Below, piece after piece: positions 44,310 through 56,701 of a stretch of DNA of 64,000 nt; position 1 is the first letter of the stretch; the number at the start of each line of letters is the position of its first letter. Source of the stretch: Aurifilum marmelostoma (Eukaryota; Ascomycota; Sordariomycetes; Diaporthales; Cryphonectriaceae); NCBI GenBank assembly GCA_027559495.1, contig JAMXSV010000003.1:3100001-3164000 (forward strand). The letters run 5' to 3'. The position numbers and the translations under genes are program-made. Under the pieces are notes generated by a model, which saw only the letters and a program-made list of their open reading frames with translations, had not been told where the DNA came from and did no database searches.

Positions 44310-47300
44310 ATGGCAGAGAGCAGTGGTGTTGACCCAGGTGCGGGTTGCCCCCTCCTCCCCCCTACCTGTTTCTTGTCCCTCAAGTAATGCCACTGGCCCC
44401 CTCCGACGAGGTGTCGGCACGCAGTTTGTGTATTGTGTCACGTCCGCTGCTGTTTTTGTATAACGAGACTGACACGATCCTCGTCATCATAGCTGCTCCG
44501 AACCTCAACCTCACCCCTGACGAGAAGCGAGTCTACGGCCAACTTTTCCGACAGGCAGACACCGATAATGTTGGGGTCGTTACAGGAGAGATTGCTGTCA
44601 AGTTCTTCGAGAAGACAAGACTCGACTCGAGGATACTGGGCGAGGTCTGGCAGATAGCAGATCAGGAGAACCGGGGCTTCCTTACCCCCGCCGGGTTTGG
44701 CGTCGCCCTCCGCCTGATCGGCCACGCCCAGGCTGGTCGCGAACCGACAGCGCAGGTTGCCCTACAGCCTGGCCCTATTCCACGATTCGACGGCTTCACG
44801 CCCGCTCCGCCGCCGTTGGCACCAGCTCCTACCGGTTCTCCGCAGCCCATCTCTGCCCAGGGCACCGGCAATGCGCCCATCCGCATCCCACCGCTCATGC
44901 CAGATAAGGTCGCACAATATGCAGGACTGTTCGAGCGCCAGCCCTTGAGTGGGAACATGTTGAGTGGCGAGCAGGCGCGCCAGATATTTGAGAAATCCGG
45001 TCTGCCCAACGAGACGCTGGGTCGCATCTGGCAGCTTGCCGACACGGAACAGAGGGGCGCCCTGGTCATGACCGAGTTCGTCATTGCTATGCACTTGTTG
45101 ACCAGCATGAAGAGCGGCACCCTGAGGGCCTTGCCAAACATCCTCCCGGCTGCCTTGTATGAAGCTGCTACGCGACGCGGCCCGGCCGGCGCTGCTCGGC
45201 CACAGAGTCCGTCAGGTCCTGCCTTGTCTGCCATTCCTCGCCAGCTTAGCGGTCAGGCGCAGGTGCCGATGAGGACAGGATCTCCTCTCGGGCCCGGCCT
45301 GGGGCGATCTGCTCTGGCACCGCAGTCCACAGGCGACGCCTGGCTGGTGACGCCAGCAGACAAACAGCGGTTTGACCAGATCTACGATGGTCTTGATAAG
45401 CAAAAGAAGGGATATATCACGGGCGAGGAGGCGGTCCCCTTCTTCAGCCAGTCTAACCTCTCTGAAGCTGTCCTTGCAAATATCTGGGATCTGGCAGACG
45501 TCAGATCCGAGGGTATCCTGAACCGGGATGAGTTTGCTGTGGCTATGTACCTGATCCGACAGCAGCGCAGCAAGCAGGGCGACTTGCCACAGACCCTTCC
45601 TCCGAACCTGATGCCACCTAGCCTGCGCGGTCAGGTTCGCCCATCGACAGCGACAAGTGCATTTGATGCTCCGCCGCCGCAGTCCCCGCCACAGCAGCAG
45701 CAGCCTCCACCCCCCAAGCCAGCCTCCGCACTCGACGACCTGTTTGGGCTGGACTCGACGCCTGCGCCAGCACCCATGCAAGCTCAGTCCACCGGCGCCG
45801 CTCCGCCGAGCGATCCATTTGGCGGAAGCATAAGCCCAGCTGCGCCCACGTCGCCGGCCAGGATGTCACCTAACGCGACAGGCAGCTTCAAGCCTTTCGT
45901 GCCGTCCTCATCGTTTGGTCGCGCTCTGACAAGTCAAGGCACCGGCGCGTCTGCCAGTGGATCGTCGGCAGGTGCTGGGTTTGCCAAGCCTGCGGCGGCG
46001 CCTGTGCCTCCCCCAACTACTGAAGACCTGCTTGGCGATGCCGAGAACGAGACTAAGGGGAACAACATGAACGACACGATGGAGCTTGCCAACCTCTCGA
46101 ACCAGATCGGAACCCTCTCCAAGTCCATGCAGGACGTGCAGGGCCAGCGCAACTCCACGCAGAACGAGCTCAACACGACTGCACAGCAGAAGAAGAACTT
46201 TGAGCAGCGTCTGGCCCAGCTCCGCACGCTATACGAGAACCAGGCCAAGGAGGTCCGCGAGCTTCAGGACAAGCTCACCGCCTCGCGGAACGACACCAAG
46301 AAGCTCCAGACGGACTGCGCCATGGTCGAAGCGACCTACAAGGACCTGCAGACGCAGCATCAGACCATCTTGTCCGCCCTCCAGGCCGACCAGCAGGAGA
46401 ACGCCGGTCTCAAGGAGAGGATACGAGCTGTGAATGCCGAGGTGGCAGCTATCAAACCGCAGATCGAGAAGCTCAAATCTGAGGCCCGACAGCAGAAGGG
46501 CATGGTGGCCATCAACAAGAAGCAGCTGGCGACGAACGAGGGCGAGCGAGACAATCTCAAGGCAGACGCCGAAGAACTGACCAAGGAGAACGGAGAGCTC
46601 GCAAGGCAGCTCAGCCAGAGCCCACCTCCAGGCGCAGTGCCGCAGGTGGCCAGCCCGGCCCCGAGTAATGCAAGTGGTAACAACCCTTTCTTCCGGAGAA
46701 CCGGCAGCACGGATATGATGGGGGCATTTGCTAGCCCTGGCGCATCCAGCAGCAAGGCCTACAACGACAAGTCCTTTGATGACGTCTTTGGTCCCTCCAT
46801 CCCCGCGTTCAAACCACAGACCACAGGAGCCTCGGCCACCAGTACCGGCTCGTTTGCGACGCCGACGTCCACCAGTCCCAATGTGAGCAGGAACCCAACC
46901 TTTGCGAGCGATGCGACCCCTGTCCCGTCTGAGCCCCGACAAGTAAGCTCAAGCACTTTGCCTTCTGGACCCCCGGCCTAATCCCTAACTGTCGCTGACC
47001 GTGCCCCCCCCACAGGTTTCGCCTCCTGCTGCTGAAGCAGCGGCTGCTGCATCCACCGAGGCCGCGCCTGTTACGGAGAACAGCGCCGAGACAAAGTCAC
47101 AAGAAGCGCAGTCTGCCGGTGCCGGTGCCGGTGGTGGGGCGGGCCCGGAGTCCTTCTTCCCAGAGAGCTCCAAGACTGAATCCGCTGCCGGATCTGGGGA
47201 TCCATTCTCGGCCATGGACCAAGCCAAGGCCAAGGAGGACTTTGACAACGCTTTTGCCAGCTTCAAGGCGTCTTCTTCTGCCTCCAAAGGTACATCAGGA

Positions 47301-48504
47301 AGTGCTGCCGAGCCTGCAGCTGCAGGCACCTCCAAGGGTCTGTCCGCTTTCCACGCAGAATTCCCTCCCATCTCGGAGCTGGAGAGGGACGACGAGTCGG
47401 ACTCTGAGGATGAAAAGGGGGGATTCGATGATGACTTTGCGCCTGCGAGCCCAACTACCAGGCCAACTGTCGGGCCCGACTCACCGACTCTCAGCAAGGC
47501 TGTCATTACCGAGACTCCGGCGTCTGGCGCCGATGAAGCAGCTGAGAAGACCGAGTCCCACGGCGCTCATGACATTTTCGGCAGTGCTCCTCCACCTGGA
47601 AGCTTCCCCGAGCCCGATGAGCCCGCCGCCAGCGCCACGCCTACCGCCATCCACCCTGCGCCGCCGTCGAAGCAGTCTAGCTCTGCCTTTGACGACCTGG
47701 ACGACGACTTTGCTGATCTGGAGGACGCCAAGGAGGGCTCTCAAGATGACGACTTTCAGACAATCTCGCGGTCTGGCCTCGACGACTTCAACCCGACCTT
47801 TGACAGCCCTCCACCCGCCAGCAAGAGCGAGTCGAGCGCCCCACCGGGCAGCAGCTCGGGCAACCCGCCAACATTTGGCACCGAGAGCACATTCGACTTT
47901 GCGAGCATCGACAACACAGCCTCCCAAGCCTCCGCGGCAGCCCCTGTTGGAGGAGCGGCCAAGCCTGCTGAAAACCATGACTGGGACGCCATCTTTGCTA
48001 GCCTCGACGACGCGCCTCCCGCACAGACCTCAGCAAGCCCCCCGCCGCCGGGCAGCTCCGATGGGCCCAGTGGCCCAACCCAGACCACGACAGCCACGGC
48101 GCCGGAGGCAGGAAAGGACAGCCTCAGGCCGGATGCGCCTGGCCGGGCACTGACTGAGGATGGCGTTCATGACGACCCGATACTGAAGAACTTGACGGGC
48201 ATGGGGTATAGCCGGTCGGATGCGCTGAGTGCGCTGGAAAAGTACGATTACAACTTGGACAGGGTGAGTTGAACCGAGCAAAAGCGAGCCTGGCTACTAA
48301 ACGTTGTGCCCTTTCCCTCCCCGTGAGCTTTCTACCGCTTCTTGTTGTATTTTCTTCTTTCTTTCTTTTCTTTTCCTTTTTTTTTTTTTCAAAGGAAAAA
48401 AGAAAAGGAATCTATGCCCTTCTCGTTGTATGATGAGCACTGCGTACTTAAATGACTGACATCCTGCTTCCCAGGCGGCGAACTATCTGGCAAGCCAGTC
48501 CTAA
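44310..48504 (+). CDS. EDE1: EH-domain endocytic scaffold Ede1 (Eps15 homologue)
   Basis: Exons 44310-44337, 44493-46942, 47016-48263 and 48475-48504 give 1251 residues. The first and last exons are only 28 and 30 bases: one gives the start (MAESSGVDP) and the other the end of the UBA domain (AANYLASQS). Three EH domains lie at about residues 15-100 (LTPDEKRVYGQLFRQAD), 144-230 (MPDKVAQYAGLFERQ) and 296-385 (DKQRFDQIYDGLDKQKKGYI), each with the W-x-x-A-D helix end. A Pro/Gln linker, a coiled coil at about 530-720, acidic DDLDDDFADLED-type repeats and a C-terminal UBA (NLTGMGYSRSDALSALEKY) follow. Ede1 binds NPF motifs and ubiquitin and starts clathrin-mediated endocytic sites at the plasma membrane. 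Confidence 0.95.
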
Positions 48505-49542
48505 GAAAGACGACATTTAGGATATTGGGATACGAGATTCAATCTCAGAGGGGCCGAGCAGCGATATCTACAAGAACGTGGCCTTCGGGTTTCTTCAGTG
48601 GCTCAGGGGTGCATCAAGGGGGGAAGATGGGTGAAGAAAGAAGAGGAAGAAGGAGGATGCATGCGGCAGGAGGGACGGTTGAGGTCTTGGCGACAGCATC
48701 CACCCCTTGGACATATAATGAATGTATATTTCCATACAGAACCTTCGTGCAGAAGGGTAGGCAGAGCGAGCGCCATAACACATAATGTATACAAATCGAC
48801 TTAATTGGCGACCTTCTCCCTCTTTCACATTGCTGTGTTCCGAGAGGCGTCAACGGCAGACAGGTACGTTTCAGAAGGCCAGGGGTTAACAGACCGCGGG
48901 ACGTTGGGACAAAGTAGGCCCTATAAAGCCAGATTATGCCATGCGGTGGTACAACTACTACAAATTCCACGCGAATCTCCGCCACTCCAGCCAGCCAACC
49001 ATGTGCTGTATCCCCATGTTCTTGTTCGAATTGCTTGCCCCTGGGAGGCCATAAGGAAAAGAGAAAAGAGACCAATATGCTTGTTCAAGTAGGACGGAAG
49101 AAAAGTCGACCCAGATCCGCTCTCCCAAAATCGTCCGTCACTCATCTTGCCGGGCTCTTCACTCGGGAGGAAAATTGAGGAATGGGTCTGGTTCCTGCAC
49201 CAGAAGGCTCTGGAAGAAAGGATGGAGACAGAACAGCCTCCTCCTCTGGCGAAGGACACGTGACACGGTGCTGTATCTCTGCTGGGTACGAGCTCGAATC
49301 GACCCCCGACGCCAATCTCCCTGCCCACATCGAGGGCTTCTCGCCGCCACCTCTTCTCAGCGCCAATACCCAGAACGCCTATCCTCGCACCCCGGGGCGG
49401 TGCATCTCATCGTTGTTGTTAATACGCACCCTTGGTCGCCCAACAATCTTGTTACCGCCTTGTTTTTCTCTTTTTCTTTTCCTTTCCTTTTTTTAATATT
49501 TTTTTTTATTTTCTTTTTACTTCTTTTCTCTCTCGTTTCATC
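48505..49542. other. Convergent intergenic
   Basis: This is the 3' flank of EDE1 (+) and frataxin (-). T-rich from about 49460 to 49545, which on the minus strand is an A-rich 3' end for frataxin. No gene is seen. Confidence 0.6.
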
Positions 49543-50286
49543 TTACTGCGGGAGTGGCAGGTTAAGATCAATGTCGAGTTCCTGGACAAATAGGTCGTTC
49601 ATCGTGGTGCCATCCCTGAGATATACCCAATCGCCGACGGCTGTGTCCTCCTTTTGAGCCTGAGACTCGCCATAGACGACGTAGTCGTAACGCTTAGGAC
49701 CAGAAATGGGGCTTGACAGCCAGATCTGCTTGTTGGGGGGCTGCTTGTTAATCACGTAGGTGCCGATGGTGGGAAAGGTGACGTTGAGAACGCCGGCCTG
49801 AAGGGGGAAGTTAAAGTCAGCCTGACAAGAGTTCTTTGAGAATCATGGCGGGAAAGGTGAGTTGGGTAAATAGGTGTGTGTATGTGTGCGCGTTCATACC
49901 GAGTACTCGACGTCGACCTGGTCATTCTGCTCGGCAACCTCCTCCAGCCGGTCCTGGATGGCCTCTAGGTATTCGTCGGCCAATTCGTGGTACTCCTCAT
50001 CCGATAGCTCGGCGGGCACGGGCTTGATGGCATGGTCGAGGACGTTGGGGGGCTCGGGGTCGTCGGTGTCGGGTAGAATGCCCTTGCTTTGGCTGCTGGT
50101 GGCCGACAGAAACCTGGACTGTGAGGTGAGGGACCTCCAGTTTGGAGCGAGGAGGACGGCTCTTGAAGGGTTGACAGAGGACGCGGCGGCCTGGCGAAGA
50201 TGCGCAGGCCGAGCTGTGCCGGCAATTGAGGCACGCAGGCCTCGGGTGACGAGGTTGGAAGCTCTCGAGAGGGATGATCTCGTCAT
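49543..50286 (-). CDS. YFH1: Frataxin, mitochondrial iron-sulfur cluster assembly factor
   Basis: Exons 50286-49900 and 49797-49543 (102-base intron) give 213 residues. The N-terminal 80 residues are Arg/Ser/Ala-rich with few acids, a mitochondrial presequence. The frataxin fold begins with an acidic helix, LSDEEYHELADEYLEAIQD, where the iron-binding carboxylates lie. It continues across the splice site through VDVEYSAGVLNVTF, then the diagnostic strand PNKQIWLSSPISGPKRYDY with the invariant Trp and Ser-Gly-Pro. The protein acts in the matrix with the Nfs1-Isd11-Isu1 complex and accelerates sulfur transfer. In-frame ATGs further upstream would add leader-like sequence; 50286 is chosen because it starts a presequence (MTRSSLSRASNLVTRG). 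A divergent 563-base gap separates it from APS3. Confidence 0.95.
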
Positions 50287-50849
50287 GGTGAAGGAGTGGG
50301 ATTGGCTCTGGGTGTGGTTTGCACGGATGATGGGCTGAATGCCGACAAGTGGTGGATAGAGTGGGACTTTGGATGAGGAGTAGAAAGAGGAGGAAAATGG
50401 TTCCCAAGTAGACGATAGAGACAAGCCTGGAAGTTCAATTGGAACGGAGTGGGGGGTTGACTTCTGCTTTCCTTGCGAGTTGGGGTCCCTGAAGTGGTCA
50501 GCGTCTTCGAAGCTGTTGGCTGCTGAGGCCTGGAACCACCCCCACCCACATGCCACTGTCCAGCAGGGAGCTTTCCCCAGCTTTCCAGGGGTTACAGAAT
50601 GAGACCCCCCCTGGTCTGTGCTCGGTTACGTTTCCCCGCGCAGCCCTTGACGACAGGCCAAGCATCTGCTATCCCACCTTCTCCTAGCACCACAGCACAT
50701 GTATTCCTATCCCGGCCAAACTGCTCTACGCAGATCGTGTACAGTACAGTCGGCGAATACCAACAGACTCAAGTCGCCCAAACAAATATTCACAGTCAAG
50801 ATACACGAATCTGTACCTGGTGTCTACTGGTTGCAGCCGCCCATCAATC
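50287..50849. other. Divergent promoter region
   Basis: This interval is shared by frataxin (-) and APS3 (+). No distinct motif is recognised. Confidence 0.5.
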
Positions 50850-51521
50850 ATGATCAACGCATTCTTGGTCTTTAATGGCCAGGGACAGCCACGGCTGACC
50901 AAGTTCTACACACAACTGGTAAGCGCACTCCGGTGCCCTCTGAAGCCAGATACATGCCGTCGCAGGATGTTCATGGTTTCTTTGTTTGCTTTATTTACTT
51001 TACTAACACTGTCTGTCCTTGGTAAAAGGACACATCCATACAACAACGCCTCATCTCCGAGATCTTCACCCTCGTGTCCAACCGCCCCCTCCGGGTCCTG
51101 CAACTTCCTCCCCCTTCCGCCCCTCCTGGCCGCCTCCGGCACCTCCCACTCCTCCTCCACCGAGCAGCACAACGATGTTCCCTCGCTCGTGACCTACCGC
51201 CACTATGCCACACTCTTCTTCATCATCATCTCCACCTCGACCGAGTCCCCGCTCGCCCTCATCGACCTGATCCAGGTATACGTGGAGGCTCTGGACAAGC
51301 TATTCGAGAACGTCTGCGAGCTGGACCTGATTTTCAACTACGAGAGCCTGCACGCTACGCTCGCCGAGATGATCGTTGGCGGCGTAGTCATCGAAACAAA
51401 CCTGGACCGAATCGTGGCCGGTGTCAAGGCGCAGGGAACGGTGGCAAAAAGGCCGGTCAACGAGTCGAGGGGCTCTGGCTTGGGCGCGGGGCTGGGCATG
51501 GGCGTCTGGACAGGCAGATGA
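50850..51521 (+). CDS. APS3: AP-3 complex sigma subunit (frame interrupted at a C5 tract)
   Basis: Exons 50850-50918 and 51029-51521 (110-base intron with TACTAAC branch). It starts MINAFLVFNGQGQPRLTKFY, the sigma-adaptin signature, and contains VTYRHYATLFFIII, then LALIDLIQVYVEALDKLFEN and IVGGVVIETNLDRI, diagnostic for sigma-3. AP-3 sorts cargo from the Golgi to the vacuole. Exon 2 is not in one frame. DTSIQQRLISEIFTLVSNRP is in the frame set by the splice site, but the conserved continuation SGSCNFLPLPPLLAAS lies in the next frame. The switch falls at the five-C run 51085-51089, and removal of one C gives 186 continuous residues. The Cys-Asn-Phe-Leu element that follows is conserved in animal sigma-3, so an intron is unlikely. 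Confidence 0.92.
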   Translation: MINAFLVFNGQGQPRLTKFYTQLVSALRCPLKPDTCRRRMFMVSLFALFTLLTLSVLGKRTHPYNNASSPRSSPSCPTAPSGSCNFLPLPPLLAASGTSHSSSTEQHNDVPSLVTYRHYATLFFIIISTSTESPLALIDLIQVYVEALDKLFENVCELDLIFNYESLHATLAEMIVGGVVIETNLDRIVAGVKAQGTVAKRPVNESRGSGLGAGLGMGVWTGR

Positions 51522-51862
51522 GGAATGGTGTTATGCCCGCCCACTCACTGGGACTATACCACTCCTACTACTGCTGGGCATGGCGCTCTCGGCCGAGCCC
51601 CTCAAGCCTGGTCTGCACGCCGCGCATCTGAGACAAGTTGCTGCGCCAGGGCGTTCCGGCTTGTGAGATGGGGTTCGTCAAGATGGCCACGCGGTGAGGA
51701 AATCGGACGCGGCCGTAGGAGGAGAGATGCTCGATTTCTTGAAAGAGAAAGCTCAACCCTACATACAAGACGTACCATGCTCAGGGTATCTGTTCCTCAA
51801 CCAAAAACGCCGGAAAATGCAGACGAGCTCCAAACATATGGCCTTTTGAGTATGGTGGGGTC
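51522..51862. other. Convergent intergenic
   Basis: This 341-base gap holds the 3' ends of APS3 and the small mitochondrial-protein gene. No feature is seen. Confidence 0.5.
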
Positions 51863-52395
51863 CTAGGCTGAGGACACTCCCTCAGTTGGTCTCTTCCGCA
51901 CGGCTTTTGCAGAAGAGCGCTCATAATCAAATCCAAGACCATTCCAGAACTTCTGGCGTAACTGCATTTCCTATGTGTCAGCTCATGTCAAGCCGCCCGT
52001 GGCAGTATCGTATATGAGTGTGCTCACCCCGTCAAACGGCTGTCGTTCTTGTTTCCAGTCCATAAAGAGGACGGTGTAGGTAGCAACGGCTTCAAAACCC
52101 GCGTTAGCCCATTATACGTCTCTCATTCCGCCTCGCCCTCGCCCCCCTTAGACGTACAGATGATGCTGAATAGCTGCAGCAGTTTGATGAACTTGTCCCA
52201 CCGCGGCCGGGCTGTGGCGAGAGCCAGCCTCCGCTTGTACTTCTTCTCGTACCGGAGCTGCTCCTGCGGCGACAAGCGCTTGAAATCGGGCGGCCAGACC
52301 TTCTTGGGCGGGTAGAGCTCTCTTATTCTGGCGATATAGGCGGCCTCTGGCGTCGTTGCGTTCTGCGCAGCCCTCCGGATGAGAGTGGGCAGCAT
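51863..52395 (-). CDS. Small mitochondrial single-pass membrane protein
   Basis: Exons 52395-52158, 52089-52028 and 51970-51863 (238+62+108 bases) give 135 residues. Donors are GTACGT and GTGAGC; branches GCTAACG and GCTGACAC are well placed. The N-terminus MLPTLIRRAAQNATTPEAAY looks like an import signal. The conserved-looking core is RIRELYPPKKVWPPDF and LSPQEQLRYEKKYKRRL. The membrane segment (LLQLFSIISVATYTVLFMD) is split between exons 1 and 2. A soluble tail follows (RQKFWNGLGFDYERS). Short fungal proteins of this type are annotated as conserved mitochondrial proteins without a function, as I recall. The exon-1 frame alone would give a truncated protein ending in a run of Gly/Glu. Function unknown. 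Confidence 0.82.
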
Positions 52396-53023
52396 GGTGA
52401 ATGAATGAAAAGAAGGAAGAGAAATGAGAATTGAGAGAAACAGAGAGAGAAGAACGTTGGTGAAATATATTAACAAGTCAATTGAGGGTTGTGCAAGATA
52501 CCGATTCAGGGTGGACGTGATAGATGCTGGCTGTAATTTGAAGTTTTGTCGTCGAAGGTTACGTACAAAACGTACCGTTACTTGACTGTACTGCACTGAC
52601 TCTTGCATTTTGCTCTGCCTGGCTCAAGGAGGCGCGCGCCATTGCATGGTGACGGTCCCCTGTCGTGCACTCCGCCAGCCCAAATCTGCCGCCGCGTGCC
52701 GCCCTCCTGCTACAGTGGGTGGACCCGCCAACCCCGCGGTTGTGTCCGACTCTGCTGCCCTGGCTTAAATTTTTGGCCCCGCCATCCTCTGGCAGCTCAC
52801 CAAGCGACTGCGCTCAGTACACCGGTGACTCAAAACAGTCTTCTGAGCTGTACAACATTACACGGCAGACTTTGGAAATAAAGCGGCTCTCAGGTCAATT
52901 TTGTTGGTCAACTCTTCTTGAAGATCTATATGGCATTGTCTGCTGACACTTCTCGCTGTTGCAATTAGTTCTTGACCTTGGAAAACAAGAGCAACGTCCA
53001 CAGACGATCGCACCCAGCCCAGC
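52396..53023. other. Divergent promoter region
   Basis: This stretch lies between the small mitochondrial-protein gene (-) and the leucyl-tRNA synthetase gene (+). It contains no supported gene or recognised motif. Confidence 0.5.
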
Positions 53024-56000
53024 ATGGCTGCCACCGGCCAGGTTGTCGTCCCCGTCTCCAAGACGAAGGAGCTCAAGGGTGTAGGTTCTTCCATGGCTAT
53101 GAAGGCACAGCCTTTACGCGGCACAGCGACGTCTGTACTCACAATGTCTTGCTTCAGACCGAGAAGAGGGATACCCTGGTGGCTTGGGAGAAGAAGATAC
53201 AGGAGAAATGGGAAGCCGGTATGAAGCACACCAGGAATAAGAACAACCACTATAAGATGGTATAAGAGGAGAGACTGACGAGACAAACCCTTCCAAAATA
53301 AAGACAAGGTGTTCCAGCCCGACGCTCCCTCGACCGACGAAGTTCCCCTGCACTCCATCTCCGCCGCTGAGCTCCGCGAAAAGTACCCCAAGTTCTTCGG
53401 CACCATCGCCTACCCTTACATGAACGGCACCCTGCACGTCGGGCATGCTTTCTCCGACAGTAAGGTCGAGTTCATGGTTGGCTGGGAGCGCATGCAAGGG
53501 AAGCGCGTCCTGTGGCCCCAGGGCTACCACTGCACTGGCCTGCCCATCAAGGCCTCCGCGGACAAGATCGCCAAGGAGGTCAAGATGTTTGGCCAGGAGT
53601 TCGAAAAGTACAAGGAAGAGGAGGAGATCCTCGTGGAAAAGCCCGCCGGCGGCGCGAACCCCGTGCAGGCCAAGAGCGAGGACGTCACCAAGTTCAAGGC
53701 AACAAAGGGCAAGGCCAACGCCAAGGCTGTCAAGATGAAGTACCAGTTCCAGATCATGGAGGCCGTCGGCATTCCGAAGAATGAGATCCACCGCTTTGCC
53801 GATGCGCAGTACTGGCTTGAGTTCTTCCCGCCCCTGTGCAAGCGGGATCTGTCCGCGCTGGGCTGCAGAATAGATTGGAGGAGACAATTTGTCACTACCG
53901 ATGCGAACCCATACTACGACGGTGAGTATTCTTGGCTTTTCCCCTTTTGCTCTTCATCCCAATTGGCCAGTGAGAAATGATCTGGGCTGACATGAGATGG
54001 CACTGTAGCATTCATACGGTGGCAGATGACCCGCCTGCGAGAGATGAACAAGATCAAGTTTGGCAAGAGATACACCATCTACTCGATAAAAGACGGTCAG
54101 CCATGTATGGACCACGATCGGAGTGATGGTGAGGGCGTGGGCCCTCAGGAATACACGGCGCTGAAGCTGAAGGTTCTGGAGTGGGCTCCCAAGGCTGCTG
54201 AGGCCATCAAGGGCAAGCTGCCCGAGGGGGCCAACATCTTCTTCGTGCCTGCGACCCTCCGCCCAGAGACCATGTACGGGCAGACGTCGTGTTACGTCGG
54301 TCCCAAGCTCACCTATGGCGTCTATCAGGCTTCAGAGAACGACTACTACATCATTGGCGACCGTGCCGCCCGCAACATGGCATTCCAGGGTCTGCTCAAG
54401 GACAACGGTGTCGCCCCCAAGTCGCTGGCCGAACTGAAGGGCTCGGACTTCATCGGCACCCTGGTACACGCCCCTCTGTCCATGCACAAGGATGGCGTTC
54501 GCATCCTGCCCATGGATACCGTCCTGGAGACCAAGGGAACTGGCGTGGTGACGAGCGTCCCATCAGACTCTCCCGATGATTATGCCACCGTACGAGATCT
54601 GGCCAAGAAGTCTGACTTCTACGGCATCCAGAAGGAATGGGCCGAGCTGGAGATCTTCCCCATCATCTCCACGCCGACGTACGGAGATATCTGCGCAAAG
54701 ACCCTCGTAGAGAAGCTCAAGATCGCCTCGCCCAAGGACACCAAGCCCCTGGCCGAAGCCAAGGAACTGGCGTATAAGGAAGGTTTCTACCAGGGAACCA
54801 TGCTAGTTGGCAAGTACAAGGGAGAGAAGGTCGAGGCTGCCAAGCCAAAGGTTCGCGCCGATCTCATTGCCGCGGGCGAGGCGTTTGCCTACGCTGAGCC
54901 CGAGGGTCAGGTTGTGAGCAGATCTGGTGACAAGTGTATCGTGGCGCTGATGGACCAGTGGTACCTGGACTACGGTGAGGAGAATTGGAGGGACGAGGCA
55001 ATCGACTGGGTGCAACATGGTCTGAACACCTACTCGACCGAGACCAAGAATGCTTTCATTGGCGTTCTGAACTGGCTGAACCAGTGGGCCTGCGCGAGAA
55101 CCTATGGTCTCGGGTCTAAGCTGCCATTTGACACCAATTTCTTGGTCGAATCTCTGAGCGACTCTACGATCTACATGGCTTACTACACCCTTGTCCCCTG
55201 GCTGCACACGGACCTGTTCGGCCGGTCAAAGGGCAAGGGCAACATCTCTGCTGACCAGATGGTTGATGAGGTGTGGGATTACGTCTTCTGCAGAAGAGAG
55301 CTCACCGATGAGGTGCTGGAGAAGAGCAAGATCCCCAAAGCCACTCTGGAAGGCATGCGCCGCGACTTCGAGTACTGGTACCCTCTGGACGTCCGTGTCT
55401 CTGGCAAGGACCTGATCCCGAACCACTTGACTTTCTTCCTCTACAACCACATAGCTTTCTTCTCTCAGGAGTACTGGCCGCGTGGTATCCGTGCCAATGG
55501 CCACCTGATGCTGAACGGTTCCAAGATGTCCAAGTCCACCGGCAACTTCATGACCCTAGATGATACCGTCAAGAAGTACGGAGCCGACGCTGCCCGAATT
55601 GCGCTGGCAGATGCTGGTGACGGCAACACGGACGCCAACTTCGAGGAGGATGTGGCTGACAATGGTGTTCTGAGGCTGTTCAACAACCGCGAGTGGATCG
55701 AGGAGGTGTCTAAGGATGCCGATCTGAGGACAGGACCTCTGAACGCCTACCAGGACGCGCTCTTTGACAACGAGCTGAACGTTCTCGTAGCCGATGCCAA
55801 GAGGGAATACACCGATACGAACTACAAGCTTGCCCTGAAGGCGGCATGGTTCGACTTCACCTCGGCAAGAGATTTCTATCGCGAGGCCTGTATCGGTGCC
55901 GGCATCAAGATGCACAAGGACCTCATCTTCCGCTACTTTGAGCTGCAGGCCCTGGTCCTGGTCGTCATCGCACCTCACTGGTGTGAGTGGATCTGGCTGG

Positions 56001-56701
56001 AGATCCTGAAGAAGCCACAGTCTATCCAGTTGGCCCAGTGGCCCGAGGTGCCTGCGGCCAACTTTGGACTGTCTGCAGCTCGCGAATACGTCCGTCAGAC
56101 GTCAAGCAACATCAACAGTGCCGAATCGACACAGCTCAAGAAGAAGGCCAAGGGCAAGGAGACGGTTTATGACCCTAAGAAACCCAAGATGCTCACGTGA
56201 GTCCTATTTATCGAGTCCACTTTCTCTCCCTCCACACTAGCTAACGCAGAACTTTTCCCTCTACACAGCATCTTCACGACAGACAAGTACCCCGCCTGGC
56301 AGGAGAAGTACATCAGCCTCCTCAGCGAGCACTGGGACGCCTCGACCAAGTCCATCAAGGACGAGAAGGCCCTCAACGACCAGATCAAGAAGGGCGGCGA
56401 GGCCAAGAAGGCCATGCCCTTTGTCAAGCAGCTCCAGAAGCGCCTCGAGGCCGGCGAGGACGCCTCCGTCGTCCTGTCGCGCAAGCTCGGCTTCGACGAG
56501 CAGGCCATCCTCCTCGAGATGGTCGCCGGCCTGCGCCGCACCACGGGCTTCTCCAAGATCGTCGTCGTGCAGGTGGCCGAGGGCTCCAAGACGGGCAAGG
56601 ATCTCACGGACGGCGGCAAGGAGGTGGACGTGAGCACCCCCATCGGTGCCAATGCCGTGCCTGGGGCGCCGAGCTTCATGTTTGAGAACCATGAGGGTTA
56701 G
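53024..56701 (+). CDS. CDC60: Cytosolic leucyl-tRNA synthetase
   Basis: Exons 53024-53080, 53158-53218, 53304-53921, 54009-56196 and 56269-56701 give 1118 residues, the usual eukaryotic cytosolic length. The first two exons are 57 and 61 bases and encode a Lys-rich start (VSKTKELKG; LVAWEKKIQEKWEA). The HIGH motif is in IAYPYMNGTLHVGHAFS and the KMSKS loop is GSKMSKSTGNF at about residue 748. The editing (CP1) domain with FFVPATLRPETMYGQT lies between them. The last exon carries the archaeal/eukaryotic-type C-terminal extension. The enzyme attaches leucine to tRNA-Leu in the cytosol, and its editing domain clears mischarged products. It ends 449 bases from the convergent helicase gene. Confidence 0.96.
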
